38,059 nucleotides of DNA from contig NZ_JAQGLG010000037.1 of assembly GCF_028292965.1 (NCBI RefSeq), positions 1 through 38,059 of the forward strand, written 5' to 3'. The translations under genes were made by a program, and so were the position numbers. Under the pieces are notes generated by a model. The model did no database searches. It saw nothing but the letters and a program-made list of their open reading frames with translations, and was not told the DNA's origin. The stretch comes from Sphingomonas bacterium. GTDB taxonomy: Bacteria; Pseudomonadota; Alphaproteobacteria; Sphingomonadales; Sphingomonadaceae. Below are positions 1 through 7,702 of this stretch, one piece after another. The number at the start of each line of letters is the position of its first letter. Within the stretch, counting starts at the first letter, position 1.

Positions 1-138
1 GCACCCGGCGATGTCGTCATCCTCGACAATCTGTCGAGCCACAAAAGCGAAGTGGCAAAGGCGATCCTCAGGGAACGGGGCGCATGGTTCGTCTTCCTGC
101 CGCCCTACAGCCCCGACCTCAATCCTACTTTTACCTGA
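1..138 (+). pseudogene. IS630-family transposase fragment (C-terminal part, truncated)
   Basis: The first 138 bases, read in frame 1 from the window edge, encode a piece of a DDE transposase. ILDNLSSHK holds the second catalytic Asp, and the [10 protein letters not shown] motif is the segment that in IS630 enzymes runs directly into the catalytic Glu (DLNPIE). Here it reads DLNPTFT and then stops, so the catalytic Glu and the C-terminus are gone and the product cannot be an active transposase. The homology breaks at about 125-128, next to a TA dinucleotide, the known target of this family. The 5' part lies outside the window. Confidence 0.8.
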
Positions 139-225
139 TGGCGTGGATCTCGATCCTCGTCCTGCCGCTCGTGCTGCTGCTCAAAAGTACCCAAAGGCAA
201 GGTCGAGGTGATCCACGCCGAATAG
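126..225 (+). pseudogene. possible C-terminal remnant of an MFS (DHA2-type) efflux transporter, frameshifted
   Basis: Directly after the transposase scrap, frame 3 encodes a hydrophobic segment ([17 protein letters not shown]) resembling the last membrane helix of EmrB/QacA-type MFS transporters. A one-base shift near 185-190 would join it to VPKGKVEVIHAE followed by a stop at 223-225, a plausible cytoplasmic tail. The reading is that an MFS gene lost its body through insertion or deletion around the IS630 element. This is an inference from a short hydrophobic stretch plus the tail and could be chance. Nothing coding is seen from 226 to the tRNA at 392. Confidence 0.35.
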
Positions 226-391
226 CCCGGCCCGCGGCGATATGTCGGACGTGTCTCACGGGACAGCCGACCTCGATACATCTGCGGCGCAATCCGCTGG
301 CGCTGGTCGTGAGCGATCCGATCGACGACTTATCGGTTTTCTGGAGAAAGTCCGGTTCGACAGACCGGCAACCTCACTGTGGAGGACCCCA

Positions 392-479
<88 letters not shown>

Positions 480-631
480 GCGAGGGGTTTTTGCAGCATC
501 CCGCGTCAGGGCGACGGCGGGAGCGGATCGAATGAGCGCGGGCCTCTAACGTAAAGGTTTGGTGCAGACAAGCGCTGTCCACAGCATGTGGCATGGATGC
601 GGGTTGTGCGACGCAAAACAGTCATTAAGTT

Positions 632-1018
632 ATGATCATGCCCCGCAGCCACATTCCTTCCCTGCCGACCGATTCGCCCGTGCCGATGCCACCGGTATCG
701 CATGCGCGCTTCACGATCGGCGACGTCGTGCGCCACCGCATGTTTGATTTTCGCGGGGTGATCTTCGACGTCGACCCGATCTTCGCCAACAGCGAGGAAT
801 GGTATGAGGCGATCCCCGAAGGGATCCGCCCGGCCAAGGACCAGCCTTTCTATCACCTGCTCGCCGAGAATATGGAGTCGAGCTACGTGGCCTATGTCAG
901 CCAGCAGAATCTGGTGCCCGACGACAGCGATGAGCCGATCGACCATCCGGCGATCTCGGGGCTGTTCAATGATTTCACCGATGGACGGTATCAGTTGCGG
1001 CGCGAGCACCGGCACTGA
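632..1018 (+). CDS. hspQ: heat shock protein HspQ (YccV/hemimethylated-DNA-binding-like)
   Basis: A 128-residue protein matching the HspQ/YccV family. Visible family features are FTIGDVVRHRMFDFRGVIFD near the start of the domain, DPIFANSEEWYEAIPEG, the DQPFYHLLAEN segment, and YVAYVSQQNLVPD near the end. In enterobacteria HspQ is a small cytoplasmic heat-shock protein that influences DnaA stability and acts as a Lon protease specificity enhancer; that role is known for the family and inferred here. Two in-frame ATGs, at 632 and 638, are possible starts and neither has a strong ribosome binding site. The gene stands alone between the divergent tRNA-Ser and a small ORF on the same strand. Confidence 0.88.
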   Translation: MIMPRSHIPSLPTDSPVPMPPVSHARFTIGDVVRHRMFDFRGVIFDVDPIFANSEEWYEAIPEGIRPAKDQPFYHLLAENMESSYVAYVSQQNLVPDDSDEPIDHPAISGLFNDFTDGRYQLRREHRH

Positions 1019-1090
1019 GGCAAGCTTCGGCAACCCTGAGCGCTTCGAGTGCGGCAGTAACATGAAACATATGCCGGTGAAGAAGTCGGC

Positions 1091-1291
1091 GTGAGCGAGA
1101 CAGCCGGCGCATGTATCGCCTTTGCCGTTGTTCTCGGCCTTTACCTCGGATTTGAGCTCGGAACCATTTATCTCGTCAAGCGAGTGTTCCGTTGGCTCGG
1201 CGACATATTCGATCGCAGAGACCGCGCGGCATTGGGGTTACCCGACCGACATAAAAAGAGTAGACGGGTTCGTAAGATACGAAATCGCTGA
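1091..1291 (+). CDS. small putative single-pass membrane protein, unknown
   Basis: A 66-codon ORF from a GTG start. Residues about 7-32 are hydrophobic (CIAFAVVLGLYLGFELGTIYLV), consistent with one membrane helix. The rest is strongly basic (HKKSRRVRKIRNR at the end), which would place the C-terminus in the cytoplasm under the positive-inside rule. I do not recognise a family. Upstream GAAGAAG is a weak ribosome binding site. It could be a real small membrane protein or a chance ORF in the hspQ-TonB receptor gap; codon usage and hydrophobicity slightly favour real. It converges on the receptor gene and shares the intervening terminator hairpin. Confidence 0.4.
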   Translation: MSETAGACIAFAVVLGLYLGFELGTIYLVKRVFRWLGDIFDRRDRAALGLPDRHKKSRRVRKIRNR

Positions 1292-1297
1292 AAGAAA

Positions 1298-1318
1298 AAG
1301 GGGGCACATGGCCCCCTT
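1298..1318 (-). terminator. Rho-independent terminator of the TonB receptor gene
   Basis: A perfect 8-bp stem (1298-1305 with 1311-1318, AAGGGGGC / GCCCCCTT) with a 5-nt loop. Read on the reverse strand the stem is followed by a T-rich tract (TTTTTCTTTC), placed 15 nt after the receptor stop codon. Confidence 0.85.
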
Positions 1319-1332
1319 CCCCTCTCGATGGC

Positions 1333-4110
1333 TCAGAACGAGGCAGTGAACCGGAAATAGAGGAAGCGCCCGTTGAAGCCGAACGGCGAGAAGCTGCTGT
1401 ACGGCAGGTAGTAGTTGGCGATCGGATATTGCCCACCGATCGCGGCCGGGCGGGGTCCGGTTGGCAGGCGGGTGGGATAGACATCGAACAGATTGTCGGC
1501 ACCGATCGCGATCGTGGCGTGGCTCTTGAATGTGTAGCGGATTTCCAGGTCGGTGATCCATTTCGGCTGCAGCGTGACATCGTCAGGGCCAAGCTGCGTC
1601 AGGCTGACGGGATCCGCGATCGGTACAGTGGCGCCGGGAGAGATGACCTTGCCGTAGCGCGTGGTGCGGGCGTTGATGCCGAAATCGCCGAAGGTGCCAT
1701 CGGCGCTGAGCACCAGCTTGTCCTTGGGCTGGCCATCGGTGAAGCGGATGCCCTCGACCCGGCCGAACAGCACGATGCCGGGAATGGTGGCGAGTGGCCC
1801 CAACGTATTGAGGCGCTTGTCGATCTTGTTGCGATTGACGTTGAGCGCGGCGGTCAGCGTCCATTTGCCGAGACCGCCGGCGTTGAAGCGGTAGCTGCCG
1901 ACGACATCGACACCCTCGGTGGTGGTGTCGAGACCGTTGATGAAGAAGCGCGCCGCGCCGACCGACTGGAAACCGTTGGCATCAAGCACCGCCTTGACCG
2001 CGGCATTGACCGCCGCGGTACCGCTGCCCGCCGCACCGAGATTTTCCGACAGCACGATCCGGTCGGTGATCTTGATATGGTAATAATCGGCGGTGAGGCT
2101 GAAGCCGCGGAACGGGTTGGCGGTGGCACCGGCCGAGATGTTGAGCGACTTCTCCGGCTTGAGCGGCTTGGAGCCGAGCGCGAGCGCGACGGCGCTCGAC
2201 ACCGGCAGGGTCGAGATATCGACCGGCAGGCCGTTGATGAAGTTGGTCGAAGTGGTCTGGAAGAACTGCTGGTGCAGCGACGGCGCACGGAAGCCGTTCG
2301 AGATCGAGCCGCGGATCGCGTAGCCCGGCGCAATTTCATAACGCGCGGCGAACTTGCCGTTCCAGGTGCTGCCGAAATCCGAGAAATGCTCGTAGCGGCC
2401 AGCCAGGGTCACCGTGAAATTGGTGAACGGATCGGTGTCGAGCTCGCCATAAGCGGCCCAGCTGTGCCGGCTGGCGTCGGTGCGCGCTGAAGTCGGGATG
2501 CCCGGGAAGCCCTGCGCACCCAACCCCGCCGCGCGGCCCGGGAAGCTGCAAATGCCGGTTGCGACTGTGTAGACGCCGCGCAGCGTGGTGCAATTCGCCG
2601 CCGTGGTGGTCTGCGACGGCACGAAATAGGGACCGGCAGCGAAGGACGCGGTCTCACCCGGGCGGATCTTGAAATTCTCGTGACGATATTCGGCGCCGAA
2701 CGCGATGGTCAGGGGCTTGGCGAAGCCGGCTTCGATTTCACGTGAGACGTCGAGATTGCCGGTCAACTGGCCGAAGGCGAGGCCACCCGAATCGAACGAC
2801 GTCGGGCTGGCCGGGCCGTAGGACGTATTGAGGCTTTCCTCGGTGCGATAATCAAACTTGTTGTGGCCGTAAACGAGGGAAAGATCGGTATTCCACCCCG
2901 CGGTCTGCCCCTTGATGCCGACCGCGATCGAATAGTCGGTCAGTTTGGTGCCGATGAACGGCAGGAACCCGTCGGCCCGCAGTGGCGCGAAATTGGTAGC
3001 ATTCGGCGTGTCACCCGGCGCGAGCACCGAGAAATCGCGGTTGTTGGCCGAGGACGATTGGCGCCAGTTCGCCGCCGACAAGCCGTCGCGCCGCGAATAG
3101 GAGCCGAAAGCGTAGAGTTCGTAATCGCCGATCGGCATGCCCGAATTGACGAAGACGTTCCAATCCTCGGTGTGCGGATCGCCGAACTGGAAATTCTGGC
3201 GATTGAAAGTGATTTCGCGCGGGTCGAAGGCGGCGGTCGGGCGGTTGTAGTTGGGGCGCAGATCAGCGCCGGCGCGGTTGGTGTTGTCGCGGTCGCGATA
3301 TTCGCCGGTGATGTTGATGAAGCCCGGGCCGATCGGCACGCCGACATTCATTGCCAATGTCCACAGATCGCCGTCGCGCGCCTTCCTCTCACCGCTGGTG
3401 CTGGCTGCGAGGATGCGTGACGGAGACGCTCCGGCGGCGTCGGCCGGATCGAGAGCCGGCTGGCCGCCGGTCAGTATGAGGCCGGTGACATTGGCGACAC
3501 CTTCCTCGGTGGTGACGTATTTGCCGTAGCTGACCTGGGCCTTGCCGCCGTGATTGGCTTTCTTGAGCTGGATGTTGATCACGCCGGCGATCGCGTCCGA
3601 GCCATATTGCGACGAGGCGCCGTCACGCAGCACTTCGATACGGTCGATGGCGAGTGCGGGAATGGTGTTGAGATCGACCGCCGCCGAGCCACGCCCGACC
3701 GAGCCGTTGATGTTGATCAGCGCGCTGACATGGCGGCGCTTGCCGTTGACCAGCACCAGCGTCTGGTCCGGCGACAGGCCGCGCAGCGAGGCGGGGCGAA
3801 TCACATCGGTGCCGTCGGTGATCGAGGGCTGGGGAAAGTTGAACGACGGCACCAGCTGGTTGAGGATCTTGTTGGTCTCACCCAGGCCGGAAGCGGACAG
3901 TGCTTCGGACGAGATGACGTCGATCGGCACCGGGCTGTCGGCGACCGTGCGATTAACAGCGCGTGTGCCGGTGACGATCACGGTATTGGCCTCGTCCGGC
4001 TCCGGCGCGGCGGCGGGAGCAGGTGCCGGCGCCGTCTGGGCCGCCGCGGGCAGGGCCAGCGCGACGGTGGAAACAGTGGCAAAAAGCGCGATCATGCTGA
4101 TGCGAGACAT
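1333..4110 (-). CDS. TonB-dependent outer-membrane receptor
   Basis: A 925-residue outer-membrane active transporter. The N-terminus (MSRISMIALF...ALPAAAQ) is a Sec signal peptide, followed by a Pro/Ala-rich linker and a TonB-box-like stretch (NTVIVTGTRA). The plug domain spans roughly residues 45-190, with SLRGLSPDQTLVLVNGKRRH, IDRIEVLRDGASSQYGSDAI and AGVINI. A long beta-barrel follows and ends in aromatic FLYFRFTASF with a C-terminal Phe, as expected for BAM-dependent insertion. The substrate cannot be read from sequence; this size and plug style are common in sphingomonads for plant-derived compounds or siderophores. An AAGGGG ribosome binding site precedes the ATG. There are no transport partners nearby, so it looks monocistronic, ending at the hairpin at 1298-1318. 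Confidence 0.95.
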   Translation of the reverse strand: MSRISMIALFATVSTVALALPAAAQTAPAPAPAAAPEPDEANTVIVTGTRAVNRTVADSPVPIDVISSEALSASGLGETNKILNQLVPSFNFPQPSITDGTDVIRPASLRGLSPDQTLVLVNGKRRHVSALININGSVGRGSAAVDLNTIPALAIDRIEVLRDGASSQYGSDAIAGVINIQLKKANHGGKAQVSYGKYVTTEEGVANVTGLILTGGQPALDPADAAGASPSRILAASTSGERKARDGDLWTLAMNVGVPIGPGFINITGEYRDRDNTNRAGADLRPNYNRPTAAFDPREITFNRQNFQFGDPHTEDWNVFVNSGMPIGDYELYAFGSYSRRDGLSAANWRQSSSANNRDFSVLAPGDTPNATNFAPLRADGFLPFIGTKLTDYSIAVGIKGQTAGWNTDLSLVYGHNKFDYRTEESLNTSYGPASPTSFDSGGLAFGQLTGNLDVSREIEAGFAKPLTIAFGAEYRHENFKIRPGETASFAAGPYFVPSQTTTAANCTTLRGVYTVATGICSFPGRAAGLGAQGFPGIPTSARTDASRHSWAAYGELDTDPFTNFTVTLAGRYEHFSDFGSTWNGKFAARYEIAPGYAIRGSISNGFRAPSLHQQFFQTTSTNFINGLPVDISTLPVSSAVALALGSKPLKPEKSLNISAGATANPFRGFSLTADYYHIKITDRIVLSENLGAAGSGTAAVNAAVKAVLDANGFQSVGAARFFINGLDTTTEGVDVVGSYRFNAGGLGKWTLTAALNVNRNKIDKRLNTLGPLATIPGIVLFGRVEGIRFTDGQPKDKLVLSADGTFGDFGINARTTRYGKVISPGATVPIADPVSLTQLGPDDVTLQPKWITDLEIRYTFKSHATIAIGADNLFDVYPTRLPTGPRPAAIGGQYPIANYYLPYSSFSPFGFNGRFLYFRFTASF

Positions 4111-4275
4111 ATGCGATCCCCTTTGACGCCATGGACATCCCCTGCCCGGCGTTCGATCGATCCTATGCCTTCATCAAAGTGTCACAATAGCGTTATGGAC
4201 GAAACGGCCATATAATTGCCAGCTGTTGCCGCAGCGCAACAACGACCTGACTGCATCACAGCTGCGCCTTTGCGG

Positions 4276-4304
4276 TTGACAGAATCGGTCGCCGCCCTTA
4301 GCGA
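4276..4304 (+). promoter_or_regulatory. candidate sigma70 promoter for rplU-rpmA
   Basis: A consensus -35 box TTGACA (4276-4281) is followed after 16-17 bp by TTAGCG/TAGCGA as a possible -10. It sits about 65 nt before the rplU start. The -35 is convincing, the -10 is weak. Confidence 0.5.
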
Positions 4305-4314
4305 CGCCCCTTCT

Positions 4315-4337
4315 CCCGCCGGGCCTGCCCGGGCGGG
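4315..4337 (+). other. GC-rich hairpin in the rplU 5' leader
   Basis: CCCGCC-GGGC (4315-4324) can pair with GCCC-(G)-GGCGGG (4327-4337) with one bulged base, just upstream of the rplU ribosome binding site. It could tune translation of the ribosomal operon or be an incidental feature of GC-rich DNA. No U-tract follows, so it is not an intrinsic terminator. Confidence 0.35.
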
Positions 4338-4365
4338 CATATGCATTTGGAAAGTGATGAGGGCC

Positions 4366-4734
4366 ATGTTCGCAATCGTGCGCACGGGCGGCAAGCAATA
4401 TCGCGTTGCCGCTGGAGACAAGATCGTCATCGACAAGATCGAGGGCGAAGCCGGGGCGTCGATCACGCTCGGCGACGTGCTGCTTGCGGGCGAGGGTTCG
4501 GAACTGAAGTCGGTCGAGGGCCTCACGGTCGCCGCCGAGATCATCGCGCAGGCGAAGGGTGACAAGGTCATCATCTTCAAGAAGCGCCGTCGTCACAATT
4601 ATCGTCGTCGTAACGGGCATCGCCAGCTGCACACGATCCTGAAGATCACCGCGATCGGTGCTCAGGAGAAGAAGGCAAAGGCGAGCAAGCCCAAGGCCAC
4701 CGAGGGCGACGCCCCCGCGGCCGCCGAAGCGTAA
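4366..4734 (+). CDS. rplU: 50S ribosomal protein L21
   Basis: A 122-residue protein starting [19 protein letters not shown], the hallmark L21 N-terminus. The [18 protein letters not shown] segment that contacts 23S rRNA lies near residues 70-87, and an Ala/Lys-rich tail is typical of alphaproteobacterial L21. An in-frame ATG at 4357 (giving MRAMFAIV) has a better spaced ribosome binding site (GGA 5 nt upstream), so the true start may be three codons earlier; the family N-terminus favours 4366. It is the first gene of the rplU-rpmA operon. Confidence 0.97.
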   Translation: MFAIVRTGGKQYRVAAGDKIVIDKIEGEAGASITLGDVLLAGEGSELKSVEGLTVAAEIIAQAKGDKVIIFKKRRRHNYRRRNGHRQLHTILKITAIGAQEKKAKASKPKATEGDAPAAAEA

Positions 4735-4738
4735 GTTT

Positions 4739-4825
4739 CAGAGCAGCGCGAGCGCGCTGCTCCAGATATTTGTTGTCGCATCGTTTTTGCTGAAAACCGG
4801 TATCCACTTTCAGCACGATGCTCTG
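4739..4825 (+). repeat. composite palindromic intergenic element between rplU and rpmA
   Basis: An 87-bp element bounded by inverted CAGAGCA (4739-4745) and TGCTCTG (4819-4825). It contains a near-perfect hairpin, GAGCAGCGCG-AG-CGCGCTGCTC (4741-4762). It also contains a nested imperfect palindrome with arms GCATCGT/ACGATGC and GCTGAAA/TTTCAGC around ACCGGTATCCAC. This layout (GAAAACCGGT..CCACTTT flanked by complementary arms) resembles the palindromic intergenic repeats that are abundant in Rhizobiales and other alphaproteobacteria. Lying inside a ribosomal transcript, it would fold in the mRNA. Confidence 0.75.
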
Positions 4826-4837
4826 GGAAGAGTCGAG

Positions 4838-5107
4838 ATGGCACATAAGAAAGCAGGCGGTTCGTCGCGTAACGGTCGTGATTCGGCCGGTCGTCGCCTT
4901 GGGGTGAAGAAGTTCGGCGGCGAAGCCGTGCTCGCGGGCAATATTCTCGTGCGTCAGCGCGGGACCAAGTTCTACCCGGGCCGCAATGTCGGCATCGGCA
5001 AGGACCATACCCTGTTCGCGCTGATCGAAGGCCGCGTGGCGTTCCACGAGGGCAAGCTTGGCCGAAAGTTCTGCTCGGTAGACATGCCGGCCATCGCGGC
5101 CGAATAA
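4838..5107 (+). CDS. rpmA: 50S ribosomal protein L27
   Basis: An 89-residue protein starting [20 protein letters not shown], the highly conserved L27 N-terminal extension that reaches the peptidyl transferase centre, followed by [20 protein letters not shown] and [14 protein letters not shown]. Length and order are fully typical. The start at 4838 follows rplU by 103 bp occupied by the palindromic element. No N-terminal cleavage motif of the Firmicutes type is present. The transcription unit ends at the terminator at 5165-5198. Confidence 0.98.
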   Translation: MAHKKAGGSSRNGRDSAGRRLGVKKFGGEAVLAGNILVRQRGTKFYPGRNVGIGKDHTLFALIEGRVAFHEGKLGRKFCSVDMPAIAAE

Positions 5108-5164
5108 TCGGGTAACCGTTCGGGTTGCCCACCAGGGCGACCCGGGTTTCCAATAGGAAACCGT

Positions 5165-5198
5165 AAAAAGGGAGCGGGTCGCACCGGCTCCCTTTTTT
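5165..5198 (+). terminator. Rho-independent terminator after rpmA
   Basis: An 11-bp perfect stem, AAAAAGGGAGC (5165-5175) with GCTCCCTTTTT (5187-5197), an 11-nt loop, and a T6 run that partly forms the stem. The A-run on the other side makes it potentially bidirectional. Confidence 0.9.
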
Positions 5199-5279
5199 CT
5201 TGCTCCCTCCCCACCCCATTGTCGCGAACACGTCATGTCGGCGTGCCAGCGGCACGGGAAAGCGTTGAGGAGAGTTGAT

Positions 5280-5825
5280 ATGTTCGCGCGTACCGCGAGA
5301 TTGACGCTGCGGCCGGCCTGGCTGGAAGACGCCCCGCAACTGGCGGCGGCGATCGGCCATGAGAGCGTGACCCGCAATCTGTCCAAGGTGCCATGGCCGT
5401 ACAGCCTGGCCGATGCCGAGGCGCACATCATGCGCCCGCGCCAGCCCAGCGACGTGTTCTGCCTCATCTTCGACCATGAAGGTGCTTATCCGCGCCTGAT
5501 CGGTGGAATCGGCATGGGCAGGATCGAGGGCCGGCATGAGTTCGGCTATTGGCTGACGCCGTCGGCCTGGGGTCGTGGTTATGCCACCGAGGCTGGTCGC
5601 GCGATGGTATCCGCCGCGCGGCATACACTCGGGCTGAGGCGGCTCAAGGCGGGGCATTTCGTCGACAATCCGGCCTCGGGCCGGGTGCTGACCAAGCTCG
5701 GCTTCCGCCCGACCGGCACGGTCACGCCGCGCACCTCGCTGGCGCGCGGGGGTGAGACGCCGTGCGTCGATCTCGTGCTCGATCTCGACGACGGGGAATG
5801 CCGAATGGATCGGCTTGCCGCGTGA
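5280..5825 (+). CDS. GNAT-family N-acetyltransferase (RimJ/RimL-like)
   Basis: A 181-residue cytoplasmic acetyltransferase. TARLTLRPAWLEDAPQLAAA is the usual beta1-alpha1 start of RimJ/RimL-type GNATs, and EFGYWLTPSAWGRGYATEAG contains the acetyl-CoA pyrophosphate-binding loop (W-G-x-G-Y-A-T-E). NPASGRVLTKLGFRPTG is the C-terminal motif B region. The start at 5280 has a strong GAGGAGAG ribosome binding site. An in-frame ATG 45 bp upstream is less likely. The substrate (protein N-terminus, small molecule or antibiotic) cannot be told. A GNAT gene between rpmA and obgE is a familiar arrangement in sphingomonads. Confidence 0.9.
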   Translation: MFARTARLTLRPAWLEDAPQLAAAIGHESVTRNLSKVPWPYSLADAEAHIMRPRQPSDVFCLIFDHEGAYPRLIGGIGMGRIEGRHEFGYWLTPSAWGRGYATEAGRAMVSAARHTLGLRRLKAGHFVDNPASGRVLTKLGFRPTGTVTPRTSLARGGETPCVDLVLDLDDGECRMDRLAA

Positions 5826-5848
5826 TCATGAGAGAAGAAGATGAGTGG

Positions 5849-5928
5849 TTCGCGCAGAGGCGCGGAGGCGCAGAGAGATAGCGCGGGCGTTAAACACACC
5901 TCTCTGCGCCACCGCGCCTCTGCGCGAA
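5849..5928 (+). repeat. 29-bp long inverted repeat (extragenic palindrome)
   Basis: The left arm 5849-5877 and right arm 5900-5928 are reverse complements at 28 of 29 positions, with a 22-nt loop. The arms are themselves built from repeats of a GCAGAGGCG-like unit. It lies between the GNAT and TetR genes, has no T-tract, and looks like a dispersed extragenic palindrome or a small non-autonomous element, with possible terminator-like effect on both strands. Confidence 0.85.
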
Positions 5929-6049
5929 CAAAATCAATTTTGGCGAACTGTCGCGCGTTGGTGCGCCGATGCTCCATAGTTGCTTTCACGGCGGAAACCG
6001 CCGAACAGGGCCGCCATCACCCCCATATAAGAATTGTCGCAACCGCCTC

Positions 6050-6649
6050 ATGCTTTCCCCTCGCAAACGCCTGTCCCCTGAAGAATCGCGCGATGCCGCG
6101 ATCGAGGCAGCGCGCGACCTGCTGATCGAGGAAGGGCCGCAGGCGGTGACGCTGAAGGCAGTGGCGACGCGGATCGGGCGGACGCATGCCAATCTGCTGC
6201 ATCATTTCGGCTCGGCCGGGGACTTGCAGCGCGCGCTGATCAAGCATCTCGCCGACAGCATCACCGCGCGCATCCTCGAGGCGGCGAAGCGCGCGCGCGC
6301 CAACGACCAGGACCCGCGCGAGGTGGTCGACATGACCTTCGACGCGTTTGCCAAGGGCGCCGGCGCGATGGCGAGCTGGATGATCCTGACCGGCAACCAA
6401 AACGCGCTCGACCCGATCCTCGATGCGATCCACCGGCTCGTCGACGAACTGGCGCAGGACCATGACCGCGACACCGCGATGAGCCTGCAGGAGGAAACGC
6501 TGCAACTGGTGCTGATGGCACTGGGCGATGCGTTGCTCGGCGGGCCGATGGCCAAGGCGCTGGGCTTGCCGCGCGAGGCCGCACGCACGCTGGCGACCAA
6601 TGCGTTGCTGGCCAACAACCGCTCGGCACAGCCGGCGGCGGAGCGCTGA
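6050..6649 (+). CDS. TetR/AcrR-family transcriptional regulator
   Basis: A 199-residue regulator. RDAAIEAARDLLIEEGPQAV, TLKAVATRIGRTHANLLHHF and GSAGDLQRALIKHLA form the N-terminal helix-turn-helix, with LHHFGS at the position of the family's YYHFGSK. The helical remainder is the ligand-binding and dimerisation domain and carries no recognisable specificity. The start ATG at 6050 gives a normal TetR N-terminus; an upstream in-frame ATG at 5969 adds an unlikely Cys/Arg/Pro-rich leader. The stop lies 1 bp before the obgE start, so it may be co-transcribed with obgE and proB. Its ligand and target genes are unknown; autoregulation is common in the family. Confidence 0.88.
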   Translation: MLSPRKRLSPEESRDAAIEAARDLLIEEGPQAVTLKAVATRIGRTHANLLHHFGSAGDLQRALIKHLADSITARILEAAKRARANDQDPREVVDMTFDAFAKGAGAMASWMILTGNQNALDPILDAIHRLVDELAQDHDRDTAMSLQEETLQLVLMALGDALLGGPMAKALGLPREAARTLATNALLANNRSAQPAAER

Positions 6650-6650
6650 G

Positions 6651-7697
6651 ATGCATTTCCTCGACCAAGCCAAGATCTTCGTCCGCTCCGGCGCCGGCGG
6701 CCCCGGCGCAGTCAGCTTCCGGCGTGAGAAGTTCATCGAATATGGCGGCCCCAATGGCGGCAATGGCGGCAAGGGCGGCGACATCATCTTCGAGGCGGTG
6801 GCGGGCCTCAACACGCTGATCGACTTCCGCTACACCCAGCATTTCCGGGCGCCGCGCGGCCATGGCGGCGCGGGCTCGAACATGACCGGCGCGGGCGGCG
6901 AGGATCTCGTCATCAAGGTGCCGATCGGTACGCAAATTCTGTCCGAGGACAAGGAAGAGGTGCTGGCCGACTTCACCGAAGTGGGGCAGCGCGAGGTATT
7001 CCTGCGCGGCGGCGATGGCGGGCGCGGCAATGCCAGCTACAAGACCTCGACCAACCGCACACCACGCCAGCACGGCACCGGCTGGCCTTATCAGGAAGCG
7101 TGGGTGTGGTTGCGGCTGAAGCTGCTCGCCGATGCCGGGCTGGTCGGGCTGCCCAATGCCGGCAAGTCGACCTTCATCAACGCTGTGACCAACGCCCAGG
7201 CCAAGGTCGGCGCCTATGCCTTCACCACGACAAGGCCGCAGCTCGGCGTGGTCAGTCACAAGCATCGCGAGTTCGTCGTCGCCGACATCCCGGGCCTGAT
7301 CGAGGGTGCCGCCGAGGGCGCCGGGATCGGCGACCGCTTTCTCGGCCATATCGAGCGCTGTCAGGTGCTGCTGCATCTGGTCGATGCCAATGACACCGAT
7401 GTGGCGGAGAGCTATCGCATCGTGCGCAACGAACTCGAAGCATATGGCGCGGGGCTGACCGACAAGCCGGTCGTGGTCGGGCTCAACAAGATCGACATGC
7501 TCGACGACGAATTGATCGAGGCACTGTCAGCGGAGTTGGCCGAGGCGAGCGGCGCGGATGTCATTCCGCTGTCGGCCGCCGCCGGCACCGGGGTCGATTG
7601 GGTGCTCGACCGGCTGATCGAAGCGATCGGACCCGCCAAGGGCGCGCCGGTGAGCGACGCCGATGGCGAAGAGCCGATCGAGTGGTCGCCGGTCTGA
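6651..7697 (+). CDS. obgE: GTPase Obg/CgtA
   Basis: A 348-residue ribosome-associated GTPase involved in 50S maturation and growth control. The glycine-rich Obg domain occupies residues 1-158 (MHFLDQAKIFVRSGAGGPGA, PNGGNGGKGGDI, RGGDGGRGNASY). The G domain follows, with G1 GLPNAGKST, G3 DIPGLIEGA, G4 NKID and G5 SAAAG. The C-terminus is short, ending EPIEWSPV, as usual in alphaproteobacteria. An earlier in-frame ATG lies inside tetR; the start at 6651, 1 bp after the tetR stop, gives the canonical N-terminus. proB follows after 5 bp. Confidence 0.97.
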   Translation: MHFLDQAKIFVRSGAGGPGAVSFRREKFIEYGGPNGGNGGKGGDIIFEAVAGLNTLIDFRYTQHFRAPRGHGGAGSNMTGAGGEDLVIKVPIGTQILSEDKEEVLADFTEVGQREVFLRGGDGGRGNASYKTSTNRTPRQHGTGWPYQEAWVWLRLKLLADAGLVGLPNAGKSTFINAVTNAQAKVGAYAFTTTRPQLGVVSHKHREFVVADIPGLIEGAAEGAGIGDRFLGHIERCQVLLHLVDANDTDVAESYRIVRNELEAYGAGLTDKPVVVGLNKIDMLDDELIEALSAELAEASGADVIPLSAAAGTGVDWVLDRLIEAIGPAKGAPVSDADGEEPIEWSPV

Positions 7698-7702
7698 CCG
7701 AT

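Noticed and set aside
506..1063. Reverse-strand 185-codon ORF over hspQ
   Set aside because: Overlaps a recognisable HspQ gene on the other strand and shows no family features of its own.
1429..2490. Long forward-strand ORF (353 codons) inside the TonB receptor
   Set aside because: It is antisense to a receptor with clear plug and barrel motifs; Arg/Gly/Ala/Asp-rich composition without domains is typical of a GC-rich shadow frame.
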